Assembly (NCBI GenBank): GCA_022605955.1
Contig: JAKCOZ010000039.1
Location: 1,302,001 to 1,366,000 of the forward strand
Direction: 5' to 3'
Length of the DNA: 64,000 nt
Source: Rallus limicola
Lineage: Eukaryota; Chordata; Aves; Gruiformes; Rallidae
The notes below the pieces were generated by a model. The model was not told the DNA's origin. It worked only from the letters and a program-made list of their open reading frames with translations, and ran no database searches. The first letter of the stretch is position 1, and every line of letters begins with the position of its first letter. The position numbers were made by a program, and so were the translations under genes. Positions 49,501 through 61,745 of this stretch are shown piece by piece.

Positions 49501-52500
49501 TGCACACTATTTGTTTCTCAAACAGGAAAAAAAGGAAGAATAATCTTCTGGTACCTGCCATCATTTTTATTTATAGGAAACCAGCATGTGGCAATCATAA
49601 CACAAGAGATTAACTGTTCTTCACCACCTGAACGTTTTTCATCAGAATTTTAAACCAGAGTTCCCCAGCATGGGGCTAGCTGTGTTCTCACTTTAGAGGA
49701 TCAATATGTAAGGGTGCCGGGAAGAACATGGAGATGTCTGGTTTATTAATCAGAGTTTGAGCAGCATAATTCCTTGAAAATAAAATTTCGTCATTCCAAG
49801 TTCTTTTGAAATGTTTATATTTCACATTGATTTCTGTAGTTGCAAAAGTATAAGCTAATTTTTTATTTCTATAATATTGTCCAATGCAGATCATGCATCC
49901 CAAGTAAATATAATGCACTTAGATAGTTACCAAGCTCAAAGATGAGACAAAGGTAATTTTTCTTAAAGAAGATAGAAAATGATTTACATTTTTGTCTGTT
50001 TGTTTGTTTTTTCATTTCCATTTACTAAATGGAAATTGCTCATACGGTTAGTTTCAATCAGTTTTGAGTTCTGATTTTCTCTCAATTAAAAATGAAATTG
50101 TTTCTGCATCTTTTCGTGTGATTTCTTAGTCATTTATCTCAGCAATCTAATGGTTGAATAAGTTAAATGTGAATTTCAAATGCTGAGTGCCTCATATAAT
50201 TCTTTTGTATGCTTCTAATAGCCTAGCAACTGTGATAAAAACCTTTCTAATTTATAAAATAATTGTATATATTTTCTCCCTACTGTATAGTGATCATAGG
50301 AATAACAAGTTTTGGGGTCTTTTATACTAGAGGGCCTGAACCAGTAACTAAATATTAATACCTTCCTATCATGATGATCTGACCAGTTTTTCATTGTCTA
50401 AAGCTTTCCATAACACTTCAACATTGGCATCTTCACAAGCATATGGAACTCACCAAATCTCATTACAAAATAACTTAGGACATGATAGTAGACATCATCC
50501 AAGAATAAAATCACACTTGATAGACATGAAAATTTATTTTAGAAAGTTAGGAAATAATTTTTGAACCAATATAATAAGCATACCACTTGTACAGTGAAAA
50601 TGTGTTAATGTTGTGGGTGAGAGATCCCTTCAATTCACAAAGTCAAAAGCATTCCTCCAAAGTTAAAAAAAAAAAAGAATCCTTAAATAAAACCAAAACA
50701 CACTGATTTTTCCTTTATTCTATAGTTTTTGAGCTATAGTGAAAAATCACTGTTGTGATATACAGTAAAATTTAATTTTTGTTTCTTTTCCATCAGACTT
50801 ACTAAATCATATGATATCTCTATCAAATGACATGTGTTCAGAACTTTATAGGATCCGGCACAAAATATTTTCTCTGTAGAATACCACAGGAAGGCTCTAA
50901 TAACCTATGAAAATGTGTCATAATCCATTCCATTTGATAGTTCTTCATAAGTAATTTCTACCAAGACCTCTCAAATCCATTTAGAATTCTATAATGACTT
51001 TACCCGTATCATTTCCTATATAGTTCTTCCGATAATAAAAGTGAGAATTTTATGCCAATTTTCTTAATATATTAATCACAGTCCAAGTTCACCACAAAAA
51101 AAGAGGACTAAGCAGTGGTGGTGACTGTTAAACAAATAGGATAACACAAATATCTGCAAGATCCACCTACTGCCATGATCACTTGGCTGGAAGAATTGAA
51201 GAAAGCTGTGCAAGAACACATGTACAGAAGAGTTTGGCCTTGTAACACCGACTGCTGCAATATCTGTGTGCATTTTTGGGAAGTACCTACACAATGGGAT
51301 TCATAACAGCCTGGTACGATGCCAGCAAATGCAAGACAGAGGGAAATAAGACCTAAGAATGTGATTGACAACAGCTGCCATACTGCCAGGGAAATCTAAG
51401 TTAACCAATAAAAGCACTGCGGACAAATACAAATATATATATATACACATATATGTATGATTCCAACCTCCTCCATATTATAAATATTTTAGTCTGGCAT
51501 TATAGAAAGATACCTCTTTTCTTGCAGGATTGATATTGACAAGAACTTCTTCCCAGGTTGGGCTCCTATGTCCTTTATTTAGAAAGGAAATGAATAGGCA
51601 AAACTTTCCTTCAAAGTGGCGGTAGAATGAGGTGTTGCCTCCATTCTTCTGCGGAACATCTCAGCAACTAAAGCACTCCACTCAATCTGGTCATTGGAAC
51701 AACAGCTGCCCTCCTCATGTCTTTCCAAGAAGATTTGACCACACAGCTCTCATGTTGCAGAAGACTCCCATTCCTCTCACTGTGAAGTATAAAGGGATGG
51801 AAGGAGGTAAATTACATATTTATCTCATTTTTTAGGCTGTTCTATCTATGTCAGTAAATATCCTTTGAGACAGAGAAAATTAAGAACTAACAAATATGAC
51901 TCTCGGAGCTCAGACAGTGATGGCAAACCTTTTTGGTACTGAATGCCAGGTGTATTTTAAAAGAGAATCTTGTTGTTGCCAGACCAAATGTCTGCTGAAA
52001 TTAAATTTGGCAGTATGAATCTAATATAAAGCACTTACTTCAAAGAATCCTGAAACTTAGACCACCTCCCTTCCAGTGAATCCTTGTTGTTTGATTGAAG
52101 ACTCATGTTTTTTCTCTTCATATATAGTATGGTAACATGGTAGCATACACAGTTTATTGCGGCTGAGTAACTGAAATATGCTGCACATTTTTTTCCTCTA
52201 TTTTATTTTAGGATTTTCTCTTTGCCCTTTTGGTAAAAAAATACTTTTATTTTTGTATTATTCCTATTTTCATTGTTAGCATTCTATTTTGATATTTAAG
52301 TGAAAGTATTGTTAAAGCATTAACAGAAGCAGTGGAATTCCAGAAAGGCAGATCAATTGAAAATTCCATTTTGGGCTCTGGTTTTTGGTGAGTTTTTTTC
52401 ATATATTTATAGTGTGGGGGATTTTGACACAAGACATCAGTCGATACGATTATTTAAGTGGACTGTAAGCCTATTTAGACCAGTGGATGTCAACAATTCA

Positions 52501-53710
52501 TGTTATAACTTGACTGCCTCAACAAATTTGAATAACTTCCTTTCTTTTCCTCTGGGTAAACCATGCATTATCCTGGCATCGTCTTTAGCTGTTAACACCC
52601 TCAGGTTTTGGACCTTTCATAAGTAAGGAAGTTCATAGAGCATGCTTTGAAAAATAAACCTCAGACGAATGCTCCATCTCATACCTTTTGACTCATCACA
52701 GTTCAGTATTCATATTCCTTTTGAAAAGAGCCACAGAGTGCCCAATGCAGGGATAGATGACAGTATTGTAATGACACTGCTTGAAAGAAGAAGTAGAATG
52801 TAAGAAAGTCTCAAGGCTCATGGATGTAAATTATTCAAGAATAAGGTGAAACAAGAAAAGATAAGAGGGATTCACTTTCTTTAAAATTTTAAGTGTTTCA
52901 GTACACTGGCCCTGGGCAATTCTTTCAAAGCCAGAAAGAGAGAGGAGATTGGTTTTGCAAAAGAAGACCCAAGGACAAGTGTGATTCTGTCAGACACAGA
53001 CTGGAAGGGGCTGTTCAAGTCTCTGGCTGAAGGTCTCTGAAACTGTAAAGCACAAAATTACATCATTAAATGTATTAGTAGACAAAGTTCCATCTTAAAT
53101 TTCTAGAATTTCTTTCCACATGATATCTATTGGAAAGACAGGAATGACAATTTCTAGGTTAAATGAAATTAACATCTGGATATGTCTGATGGGCACTGTG
53201 CCAGTGTAGTACCTGAGCTTCAGTAATTCTTCATCCTCCTCTATGTTTACCCTCTCCTAGATGTATTTACAAACCTTTCCATTTTCACAGATGGATTTTC
53301 CTGTTCTTTTCTAATATGATAAGCTCTCTTGTTCCCTAATTATCATGGCAGTCTTTTTCTAAGCTCATGACCTTAAACCTTATGCTTTTGCATGTCATCC
53401 TATTATTGCTGGTGAGGTCTCAGAATTGTCTAATTGTCCCTATAACTTATCTGCACCAACACTACCTTCCAGCTGTGTAGTTTTAACCCATATTAATACT
53501 ATACTTTGGCTAGAGCCAAGATTATTCAAAGAAGTGAAGCAGTATCAGTTATAATACAGACTATAAGGAATCAACTAACATTTTCCCTACATCTTAGTAG
53601 TTAATTTTTCCCCATAATTCCTCGCCATGTCTATTTAATGTTACCAACCCACCTTACAATTCGTCTCCAGACTTATAAACTCCCAGTTAAATAAATTCTT
53701 CCTGAATTAC
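46560..53710. other. AT-rich unique non-coding sequence
   Basis: No supported exon or transposon. Small inverted repeats occur at 46570-46593 (10-bp stem) and 50014-50036 (10-bp stem, 3-base loop), which is near chance expectation. A TA/CA run lies at about 51430-51455 and a G-rich run at about 48539-48555. The 125-codon frame at 48106-48483 has no domain resemblance. Confidence 0.5.
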
Positions 53711-53711
53711 T

Positions 53712-54296
53712 TGTGCTGGTTTTGGCTGGGATAGAGTAAAATTTCTTCAGAGTAGCTAGTATGGGGATGTGTCAGACATGCTGAAAACAGTGGTGATAAC
53801 ATGGGGATGTTTGCATTACTGCTGAGCAGTGCTTACACAGAGTCAAGGTCCTTTATGCTCCTCACACCACCCTACCAGCAAGTAGGCTGGGGCTGCATAA
53901 GAAGTTGGGAGTAGACACAGCTGGGACAGCTGATCCCAACTGACCAAAGGGATATTCCATATCATATGGCGTCATGCTCAGCAATATAAACCCAGGAAAA
54001 GAAGAAAGGGAGAATATTTGGACTTAGGGTGTTAGTCATCCCAAGTAATTGTTACACATGATAGAGCCCCACATTCCTGGAGATGCTTGAACACCTGGCT
54101 GCCAATGTAAAGTGTTAAATGAATTCCTTGTTTAGATTGCAATGTGTGGCTTTTGCTTTACCTGTTAAACTGTCTTTATCTCAACCCATGAGTTTTCTCA
54201 CTTTTCCTCTTCTAATTATCTCCCCCCATCCTACTGGGGGAAAGTGAGTGAGCAGCTTCATGGTGCTTAGTGGTCTGCAGGGGTTAAACCACAGTG
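53712..54296 (+). mobile_element. Solo LTR of an avian endogenous retrovirus, ~585 bp
   Basis: I recognise the opening TGTGCTGGTTTTGGCTGGGA, the middle CTGCTGAGCAGTGCTTACAC, GACCAAAGGGATATTCCATA and ATATGGCGTCATGCTCAGCA blocks, and the closing ACTGTCTTTATCTCAACCCA and GGGGTTAAACCACA blocks of a widespread avian LTR. A TATA-like AATATAAACC lies at about 53980-53989, just after the GTCATGCTCAGC block. The poly-A signal position reads GTTAAA, a decayed ATTAAA. No retroviral coding sequence adjoins it. TTACT before (53707-53711) and TTACC after (54297-54301) agree at four of five bases and may be the target-site duplication. The 3' boundary is uncertain by a few bases. Confidence 0.85.
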
Positions 54297-54301
54297 TTAC
54301 C

Positions 54302-55140
54302 ATGTCAAACGTTTAACTTATTTAAGGGAGCTGATGGTCCATGAAACAATTTCCTGGTTTTCTGGGTTGTTTTTTTTAATATAATCAGATTAGTCCTGTA
54401 AGGTGCAATCTGTATTAGATAAATATGTCATGTTTTATCCTAATTTCTGCCGACTTCTGCATGGTTTCTTATACTTTTCCTCAAAATTTTGTACAAATAA
54501 ATGTCAGTCTAACAGCCAGTAAATGACCAGATAACTTCTTACAGATAGCACATTAAAAGATACAGAGTGCATTATTATTTCCCTGTCATACAATGCCATC
54601 CTCTAGTTTGAGACATTTCTACTTTGGAAATATCTAATACGTGGAAATTTACTATTCCATGTATTACATCAGGATGTTGGGATGACGTCCGTTTTGAACA
54701 CTAAGGTCTTCAACATTGGCTTCCACTTCAGATGTTGTAGTTCTCTTTTTCATATAATTCAGACTGTTAGATGTGTTGTCTTTGCCCCATTCTCAGCTTT
54801 AACAGCTTTACTGAAAACCAAGATGAAACATCTATCCAGGTTTTGAGTAATTAACTTTAATCCTTGTTCCACAGCAGCTCTACCACTTGTTTATGTGCAT
54901 TTGGTCATTAGTATAAAAAAAAAAAAAGTTTACAAAATTTGCCAGTTTATTTTTCAAAATTGTTGAAAAGACTTGGGCAACTAATTCTCATTTGTTTTAA
55001 AGGAGAATATACCACAACCCATTTAATAATTTTTGAAGCCTCATTAATCTTTTTGCTGAGTTTGCCTATTAGTTGCTAAGAATTTATTTGGGGTGTCATA
55101 GTACTTTGAAATTGAAGATTCTGGATAATAACCCACATTT
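54302..55140. other. AT-rich unique non-coding sequence
   Basis: No gene is recognised. An A homopolymer of about 13 bases lies near 54917-54929. Confidence 0.5.
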
Positions 55141-55268
55141 CCTTCCTTCCTTCCTTCCTTCCTTCCTTCCTTCCTTCCTTCCTTCCTTCCTTCCTTCCTT
55201 CCTTCCTTCCTTCCTTCCTTCCTTCCTTCCTTCCTTCCTTCCTTCCTTCCTTCCTTCCTTCCTTCCTT
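55141..55268. repeat. (CCTT)n tetranucleotide microsatellite, 32 units
   Basis: A pure CCTT run on the plus strand, so GGAA on the minus strand: the same motif as the array at 9940-10084 but on the opposite strand. The reading frame through it gives FLPS repeats and is an artefact. Likely length-polymorphic. Confidence 0.97.
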
Positions 55269-56060
55269 CTTCCAATTTTATTCTATGTTTTAAATTTCTT
55301 TTTGTTTCTTCCCATACATTATAGTCTTTCTATTATTCATACCATGTCTGTTTCTTCTGATTTTACCTGTTGGATGTGAAAGATATTAACAATGAGAAAT
55401 GAAAAAGGCAAGTTCCTAAGTTCAGCACCTGACATCCAAATTTATTATTGAATTTGTTATTTATTATTAAAAATGTATTATAGAATTGAATGAGCAGAGC
55501 ATATAAGCAGGAGTTACCCGGGGGAAGGCATAAGTCATGTTGTGACAGGTTACATGTACTTAATGTAGCTATTCACTTTTTTATTCATGAAAGAATGGAT
55601 AGATTCTACATTAATTGTTGAATACTTTGATGGCCTTGACTAGTTCTGCAATTCAAGGCATCTTCAAACATATTTACCTATATGTCATGTGACCTGTGCC
55701 CATTTTAGAAAGGATTAAAGTGAATCATGGAATGACAACCATCATTACAAAGCCATGTCATATTTCATTTTAAAAAGCAGCTTGAGAGGTGCTTACTAAT
55801 TTTATATATTAATTATGAAACAAAGTCTGAGAGAATGGATGTTGTTAGAGGTTAGCCATGCCCTCTACAACAAGAATGACAGTATAAAAAAACAGCCATT
55901 ACATAGAATATTATTTTCAATTACCTTTTATAACATTCTGTCCCTTCAGTAAAGCTGTAGTAAATTTATCAATATTATTAACTTTAGAAATGTAGTTTTC
56001 TGCTGCCTGAAACCATGTTAACCAGTAAGTCAAGCGCATAGGTTAAGAATAGAATATAGA
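55269..56060. other. AT-rich unique non-coding sequence
   Basis: Nothing is recognised between the CCTT array and the CR1 pair. Confidence 0.5.
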
Positions 56061-56958
56061 GAATCAAACAGAATCACAGAATTACAAGGTTGGAAAAGTT
56101 CTTTGAGATCATCAAGTCCAACCATTCCCATCCTAAGCTAAACCATATCCCTAAGTACCTCATCAACCCTTTTTTTAAACACATTCAGGGATGGTGACTC
56201 AACCACCTCCCTCAGCAGCCTGCTCCAGGCCTTGACAAATCTTTCAGTAAAATTTTTTTTCTAATATCTAATCTGAACCTGCCCTGGTGCAGCTTTGTGC
56301 CATTTCCCCTTGTCCTATCACCTGTCACCTGGCTGAAGAGACCACCCACCTCTCCATAACCTCCTTTCAGGTAGTTGTCGGTGGTGATAAGGTCTCCCCT
56401 CAGCCTCCTCTTCTCCAGACCAAACATCCCCAGCTCCCTCAGCCGTTCCTCATATGTTTTTCCCTTCAGCCTCTTCACCAGCCCTTCTCTGGACTCACTC
56501 CAGGACCTCAATGTCCTTCTTATGGTGAGGAGCCCAGAACTGGACACAGCACTTGAGGTGCAGCCTCACCAATGCTGAGTACAGGGGCACAATCACTTCC
56601 CTAGACCTACTGGCCACATTATTTTTGATACAAGCCAGGATGCGATTGGCCTTCCTCACCACCTGGGACCACTGCTGGCTCATATTCAGTCTGCAGCCAA
56701 CCAACAGCCGCAGGTCCTTCTCTGCCTGACAGCTCTCCAGCCAGTCTCCCCTAAGCCTGTAGCTGCATGGGGTTGTTATGTCCCATGTGCAGCACTCTAC
56801 ACTTGGCATTGTTAAACTTCATCCAATTGGTCTCAACCCATCTGTCCAGTCTATTCAGGTCTCTTTAAAGAGCCTCCCTATCTTCAAGCATATAAACACT
56901 TCTACCCAGTTTAGTGTCATCTGCAAACTTAATGAGAGAACATTCAATTCCTTCAATG
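56061..56958 (-). mobile_element. CR1 LINE, 5'-truncated, minus strand, ~0.9 kb
   Basis: The low-coordinate end is the antisense CR1 terminus (CAGAATCACAGAATTACAAG, then GTTGGAAAAGTTC and a GATCATCAAGTCCAACC-like block). It is the same subfamily as 21584-22118 but reaches further 5', into the RT core. It ends abruptly near 56958, where a plus-strand CR1 piece begins within a few bases, so the two are joined 5' to 5'. Confidence 0.93.
56112..56955 (-). pseudogene. Broken CR1 ORF2 (RT motif C to C-terminus)
   Basis: Minus-strand translation gives the RT motif C region with an intact FADD at 56916-56927 (within KFADDTKLG). Next come [20 protein letters not shown], an AEKDLRLLV block, [19 protein letters not shown], a HKKDIEVLE block, [20 protein letters not shown] and [21 protein letters not shown] stop codon (TAA on the minus strand, 56865-56867) interrupts the frame shortly after motif C, and at least one frameshift separates the middle from the C-terminal part. 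Motif A and everything upstream are missing. It is non-functional. Confidence 0.88.
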
Positions 56959-56963
56959 CATTT

Positions 56964-57230
56964 CTTAATATGCAGCAGTATGTGCTTTCAGCCCAAAAAG
57001 CCAACCATATCCTGGGCTGCATCAAAATAACTGTGCCCAGCATGTCAAAGGAGGTGATTCTTCCCATCTATTCCACTGTCATGAGCCACCACCTGTGGGA
57101 CTGTATTCAGGTCTGGGGGCTCCAGCATAAGAAAGACATAGAGCTGTAGAAGCTAGTCTGGAGGAAGGCCACGAAGGTGATCATAGGGCTGGAGCACCTC
57201 TCCTATGAGGACAGGCTGAGACAGCTGGGA
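56964..57230 (+). mobile_element. CR1 LINE internal fragment, plus strand, lacking its 3' end
   Basis: Plus-strand translation gives LNMQQYVLSAQKANHILGCI, SKEVILPIYSTVMSHHLWDC, IQVWGLQHKKDIEL, a stop, and then RKATKVIIGLEHLSYEDRLR. This is the CR1 ORF2 region just after the RT core. Unlike the other copies it stops at a T-run near 57231 without reaching the ORF2 end or 3' UTR, so it has lost its 3' part. Over about 49 aligned residues it agrees with the neighbouring minus-strand copy at roughly 28, so the two come from different insertions or subfamilies. Confidence 0.85.
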
Positions 57231-60200
57231 TTTTTTTTTCCCTAAACAGACTGTTATTCCTGTTGCTCAGGCAAATGTCTCTATGCAGTCTGGGACTGCC
57301 ATCTGAACTGAAGTTCCATGGGGTACAACCACATATTACATCTCATGTCGCAAGAACACACTAGCTAATGCTAATGATCACACCCTTAACTTTTTTTGGT
57401 TATTTTCAGTTGTTACAATAGCTAAAAATCAGAATTTCAAGGATATGGCAGTAGAATTTTTTTTTCTCTCTCCCTTCTTTTTTTAACTAAGGAAAATGTC
57501 TTTCTGCATTCAACTTCCATCTTTCATAAACTTTCTTGCTAAAGAAGATGTAGCACAATAAAAATGTGGTATAACTCCTTTTCCTAGTGTTCCATCAGGA
57601 ATCAAAAAACTTTTTCACTCTTAAAAATTGCTTAGATTTACCTCATCTTACATTAAACTTAGAATTTTTAAATAATATATTAATGAAGGATCTTCATGGT
57701 TTTAACCACAAAATTACTAATAACTCTTAAAAGTATGGTGATAACTGTATTGTGCACCTTGCTGACAATGGTGAAGGAGTTCACAAAGAATATTTATGTG
57801 TGCATATTAATAGGACTATTGGTCTTTCTGGGCTTGTGAAGAATATAATCATCAAACATTAAAGCACTATTTATGGCTCCCATCTTCTTCCAGAGTATTT
57901 GAGAAACAAGTAAGTGCATGACCCCTCAGTCCATCCACATTAAAACAATCTGCCTACATTACTCCTGTCCCTGTCCAGCAGTCTATTTACTTCAATCTTT
58001 TCAAAGTGGTCTTTAATGAAAACCCCTACAAATCTCACTTTATTAGTCATTTGATGGGCTTATCACCCTCCTATACTGTTTTCCCAAGAGTAATCTTTGT
58101 ACCACTTATAGTGTTCCATGGTTTAACTTATTACAGCATTTTAGAAATAAAATATACTTTATCCATTTTTAATATTTGTATAATTGTAATAGCAATTTTT
58201 TTTTCATTAATATATAGAGGTAAAATTTTAATCTACCACCACCAGCACTTGGGTCTAGGAAACATGGGCTTTGAAAGGATGAAGTTGGAAAGCAAAAAGA
58301 ATGAGAAGGAGAGAGAGGTAGCAACTAAGTGCTACGCCAAAGAATCCCACTCACTGTTCAGTGCTCCTAAATTTAAAATTAGAAGTGTTTCACTGCACCT
58401 GAATTACTTTGGCTCAGATAAGTAATTCCAATAGATCGGCTTTAGTGATAATCTTCTAACTTTAAATTTAGACTCACTGAAATGTTTGGTTCCTTCAGAA
58501 CATAATTTTCCAGGCTGAAGAAGTTGTCCTGTAGAGCTGCAGCTAGCATTAAGGGGAGACACAGATTAGCAGTATTATTTAGTATATTCTGTTACTCAAA
58601 CATGGAGTTATATTTTCAAGATTTTGAAATGTTTATATACAAATTTTCATTTTAGGGAATGTGTCATATCACAGTTATTAATGGGAAGAGTGACTGAAAG
58701 TTCAAAAGCTTAACACAAACAAAGAGATAATGGAAGCAAATACAAAATTGCAAGTGAATAGAGGCTAGCAAACAAACTTCTGATCAAGGCATAGGATGAA
58801 CCACAAAGCAGAAAAACTCATATAATGAAATGAATATAAAAAGTTATTTAAATATCTACCTACCAAGATGAAAATAAGGAATGTGATAGGAAATGTTGGA
58901 AACGTATCATATTTTATGCTTTGCATGCACATAATAATCTTTGGGGTTATAGATAAAAGACATTGAGTTCTGCCAAAACTTGAGTACTTTTTAACTTTGT
59001 GAAAAGAATTTGACTACTTCTGGGATTTTCAAAACTAGGGGACTTAAAGTCCTCAGAGTGTATTTGCTTCACTTAATTTTGACTGAAATCTTATTCTAGG
59101 AAGACTTTGGGGTTGGTAATCTTCCTTCCATAGCCAAAGCAGGCATGTTACTCCAGAACTGTTATATTGGATAGTTTTTTATGCTAATGCAAGTCACATT
59201 CTTCCTCTGTGAATCACCCATCCCTTTCTCACTAGTAACATTTTATACCCTTTCTTCAAAAATACAAATATTTACATAAGGTACAGTGCAGAAGAAAAGA
59301 AACCCAAGTCTATATCTGACTCACATGGCATCGCCAGAAAAGGATTTAGTATTTCTAGTATATAACTTTTTGGCCTTGTTTGCAAAAGGTTACATATTAT
59401 TCTATGTGGCATTATATTTTTGGGGTTTTTTTGTGGTTTTTTTTTTTAACCCAAGCACTGTCTTCTATCTGGAAAGAAGTGAAATTTCATACTCCAAAGC
59501 TCCTCCTGTTGGAACCACCTTCTTCCATATAGATGGCAAATGAAATGTTAGTTCATTAAATAGGATGACTAGTTATATTTGTCTTATTTATCACTTCCAC
59601 TCCATTTGTCTGTCAGTTTTGCATAAACTGAAGTCTTAGTTAATATAAAACCAGAATATATTTCCACATTTTTCCTCAGGGGTCATGGAATGTCAAAAAG
59701 TATTAGCACACTTAGTTGATGTCTTAAGACACCCCAGGATACAACAGTACCCTTGGGTGAAAAAGAAGAGTACTTTATGTAAACAAATGCATGAAGATAC
59801 TAATTTAAAAAAAAAAAAAAGAAAAAAGAAATAAATAGATGATTGAAGGAAAAGCAAGACAAAAAGACTATTACAAATGTACTAAGTTCTGGGGGAGGAG
59901 CTGTACTGAAGCAGTAGCAAAAAAAAAGCCAACCAACAACAGTTTTTGTTCCTTTTCAGGCAATGAATTAAGACCTCTGCTGTAATACTTAAAAGGACAG
60001 CAAAATGAGACATCTTTAAAGATAATTGCAGAGGCTGTAATGATCTTAGCCTGATATCACACACAAGGATAGCTTTAAGTAATGGTTAGTTTCCTGGACT
60101 GATGGAACAGTTGCACATTACTGGACACAAGATACTCAGGGCTAGGAGAGAGTGCTAAAGAGGGAATAAGAGTCAGAAAAATCAGTGTAGCACTGCTAGC

Positions 60201-61574
60201 AGTTACAGAAGTGGGGCACTAATAGATGAATATGTTTGGGTGAAGGAGTAAGGAAAACTAGCAGAATTTTCAGTGAGCCACATTGATAATTAGAGCCCTT
60301 TAAGAAACAGTAGGTAGAGTTTTTAGTGTTAGACCCAAATCACAAATTTTATTTAGTTATGTTAGTATTTGAGGTTCTTTATTTGTTTGTTTGTTTTATG
60401 AGCATGTAAGTATTTTCACAAAATGAGCTGAGACAAGCACAGTCTGTGCTGAGCTCACTGTGAGAAAAAAAAGGTGTTGATCAGCCCACACACCAAAAAT
60501 GGTAGAACAGAAGTCAGGCAGTGGAGGAAAAGAAGGGGGAAAAAGAAAAAGAACCACAACTTGAAAAAAGGTGTAAAATGGAAATTCACAGAACATCTTA
60601 GTGGAAGGCTGCTAATCCAACAGAATCTTTCTTCACAGGAGACTTGTAGCTGAAGCACCTATGCTAAAAGTATAAATACTTAGAGCTCCCTCTGTGGTCA
60701 ATAAGGACAGAAAAATGCCTAGAACATGATACAGATGATCACACAGCAATCTATCCTTTGCTGAGTGTCTACCCCACCCTACTCAAAATCAAATGTGAGA
60801 ATGATTTATCCTCGTCAGTGTCAGACAAGTGTCTTGGAATGGAGTGAATCACTTAATGTTTTCCCTCCTTTTACTAGAAAGAGTTGATTTGGACTAGTTT
60901 GGGCTTTGGTAATGAAACACCTGGATAGGAACTCCTAATGTATAGAACTTTGCCTCTATAGTTCTGGCCCTGTGTTACTGAAATCTGTAGGAGTTCTAGA
61001 GGTGCCTAGGTGTGTGAATGAAACACATGCTTAGTGGGTAATAATGCATTTGTCTTTCCAAAAGTATACAAGGAAGGAAAAAAAACCAACCAAACAAACC
61101 AAAAAGCCCCCAAAACAAATCCAAAACTCAGAGCAATAAAAATCTGATAGGAAAGATGAAGCAATGTGATCTTCCCATTTGATCATATGGTCTACCAGAA
61201 CAAAGCTAAAATAAATATTAATGAAAATCTGAAAACAACAATGAAGGGAAGTTAGTTTCATTTTATGTATTGTATAACAGTTCTATTGCATCTCCTCAGA
61301 TTCAACCTTGCAGACCAATTTGAAAAGGTTCTGCAATATTTCTGGGCTTCTGTAATCTTTTAACAGTTCACCTCTTGGTCTTAGATAGAAACAGGAGAAT
61401 AAAAATACATTTTAAAGAAAATTAATATCCTACTTGCAGGTGGAGAAGGTCAAATCAAATAAACAGGACTTAAATGGTTTAAGTTTGCTTTGAGGATTTA
61501 ATCTGCTACATGTTTTACTGAAAACTATTGTGTTTTATACTAACTATTGCATATTTTATTGAAGTGGGAGGGAG
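57231..61574. other. AT-rich unique non-coding sequence
   Basis: No supported gene. The 139-codon plus-strand frame at 58006-58425 has a hydrophobic middle caused by AT-rich codons, no family resemblance and no promoter or splice context. A T-run lies at about 59439-59449, an A-run at about 59807-59820, and an A/C-rich run at about 61079-61130. Confidence 0.5.
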
Positions 61575-61640
61575 GGTATCTAGATAATCTCCTGAGGTCT
61601 TTTCCAGCCTCAACGATTGTATAGTTTTGTGATTCAGTAA
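61575..61640 (+). mobile_element. CR1 LINE 3' tail, plus strand, ~65 bp
   Basis: The order TAGATAATCTCCTGAGGTCT, TTTCCAGCCTCAACGATTGT and ATAGTTTTGTGATTCAG matches the last bases of a CR1 copy (GATGATCT, GGTCCCTTCCAGCC, octamers). It is the shortest CR1 remnant here and is considerably decayed. Confidence 0.7.
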
Positions 61641-61678
61641 AGATGATTTGACCATCATTCAACAAATTTTGGTCCTAA

Positions 61679-61745
61679 GGTTTTTCCAGATTATTTTGAT
61701 AAGGACAGTTTATGTTCCCATGTTTTTTCAGATTATTTTGATAAG
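61679..61745. repeat. 17-bp direct repeat, 42-base offset
   Basis: CAGATTATTTTGATAAG occurs exactly at 61687-61703 and 61729-61745. With the T-rich bases before it, 23 of 24 positions agree. The spacer is unrelated, so it is a partial tandem duplication. Confidence 0.9.

Noticed and set aside
50014..50036. Perfect 10-bp inverted repeat (ATTTCCATTT, loop ACT, AAATGGAAAT)
   Set aside because: About one such stem is expected by chance in a window of this size, more with AT bias.
56061..57230. Single CR1 insertion with twin-priming inversion
   Set aside because: The two inverted pieces overlap in ORF2 content and differ at about 40 percent of residues, which a single RNA template would not give.
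58006..58425. 139-codon plus-strand open frame with a hydrophobic central stretch
   Set aside because: The hydrophobic stretch comes from AT-rich codons, there is no family resemblance, and no splice or promoter context supports it.
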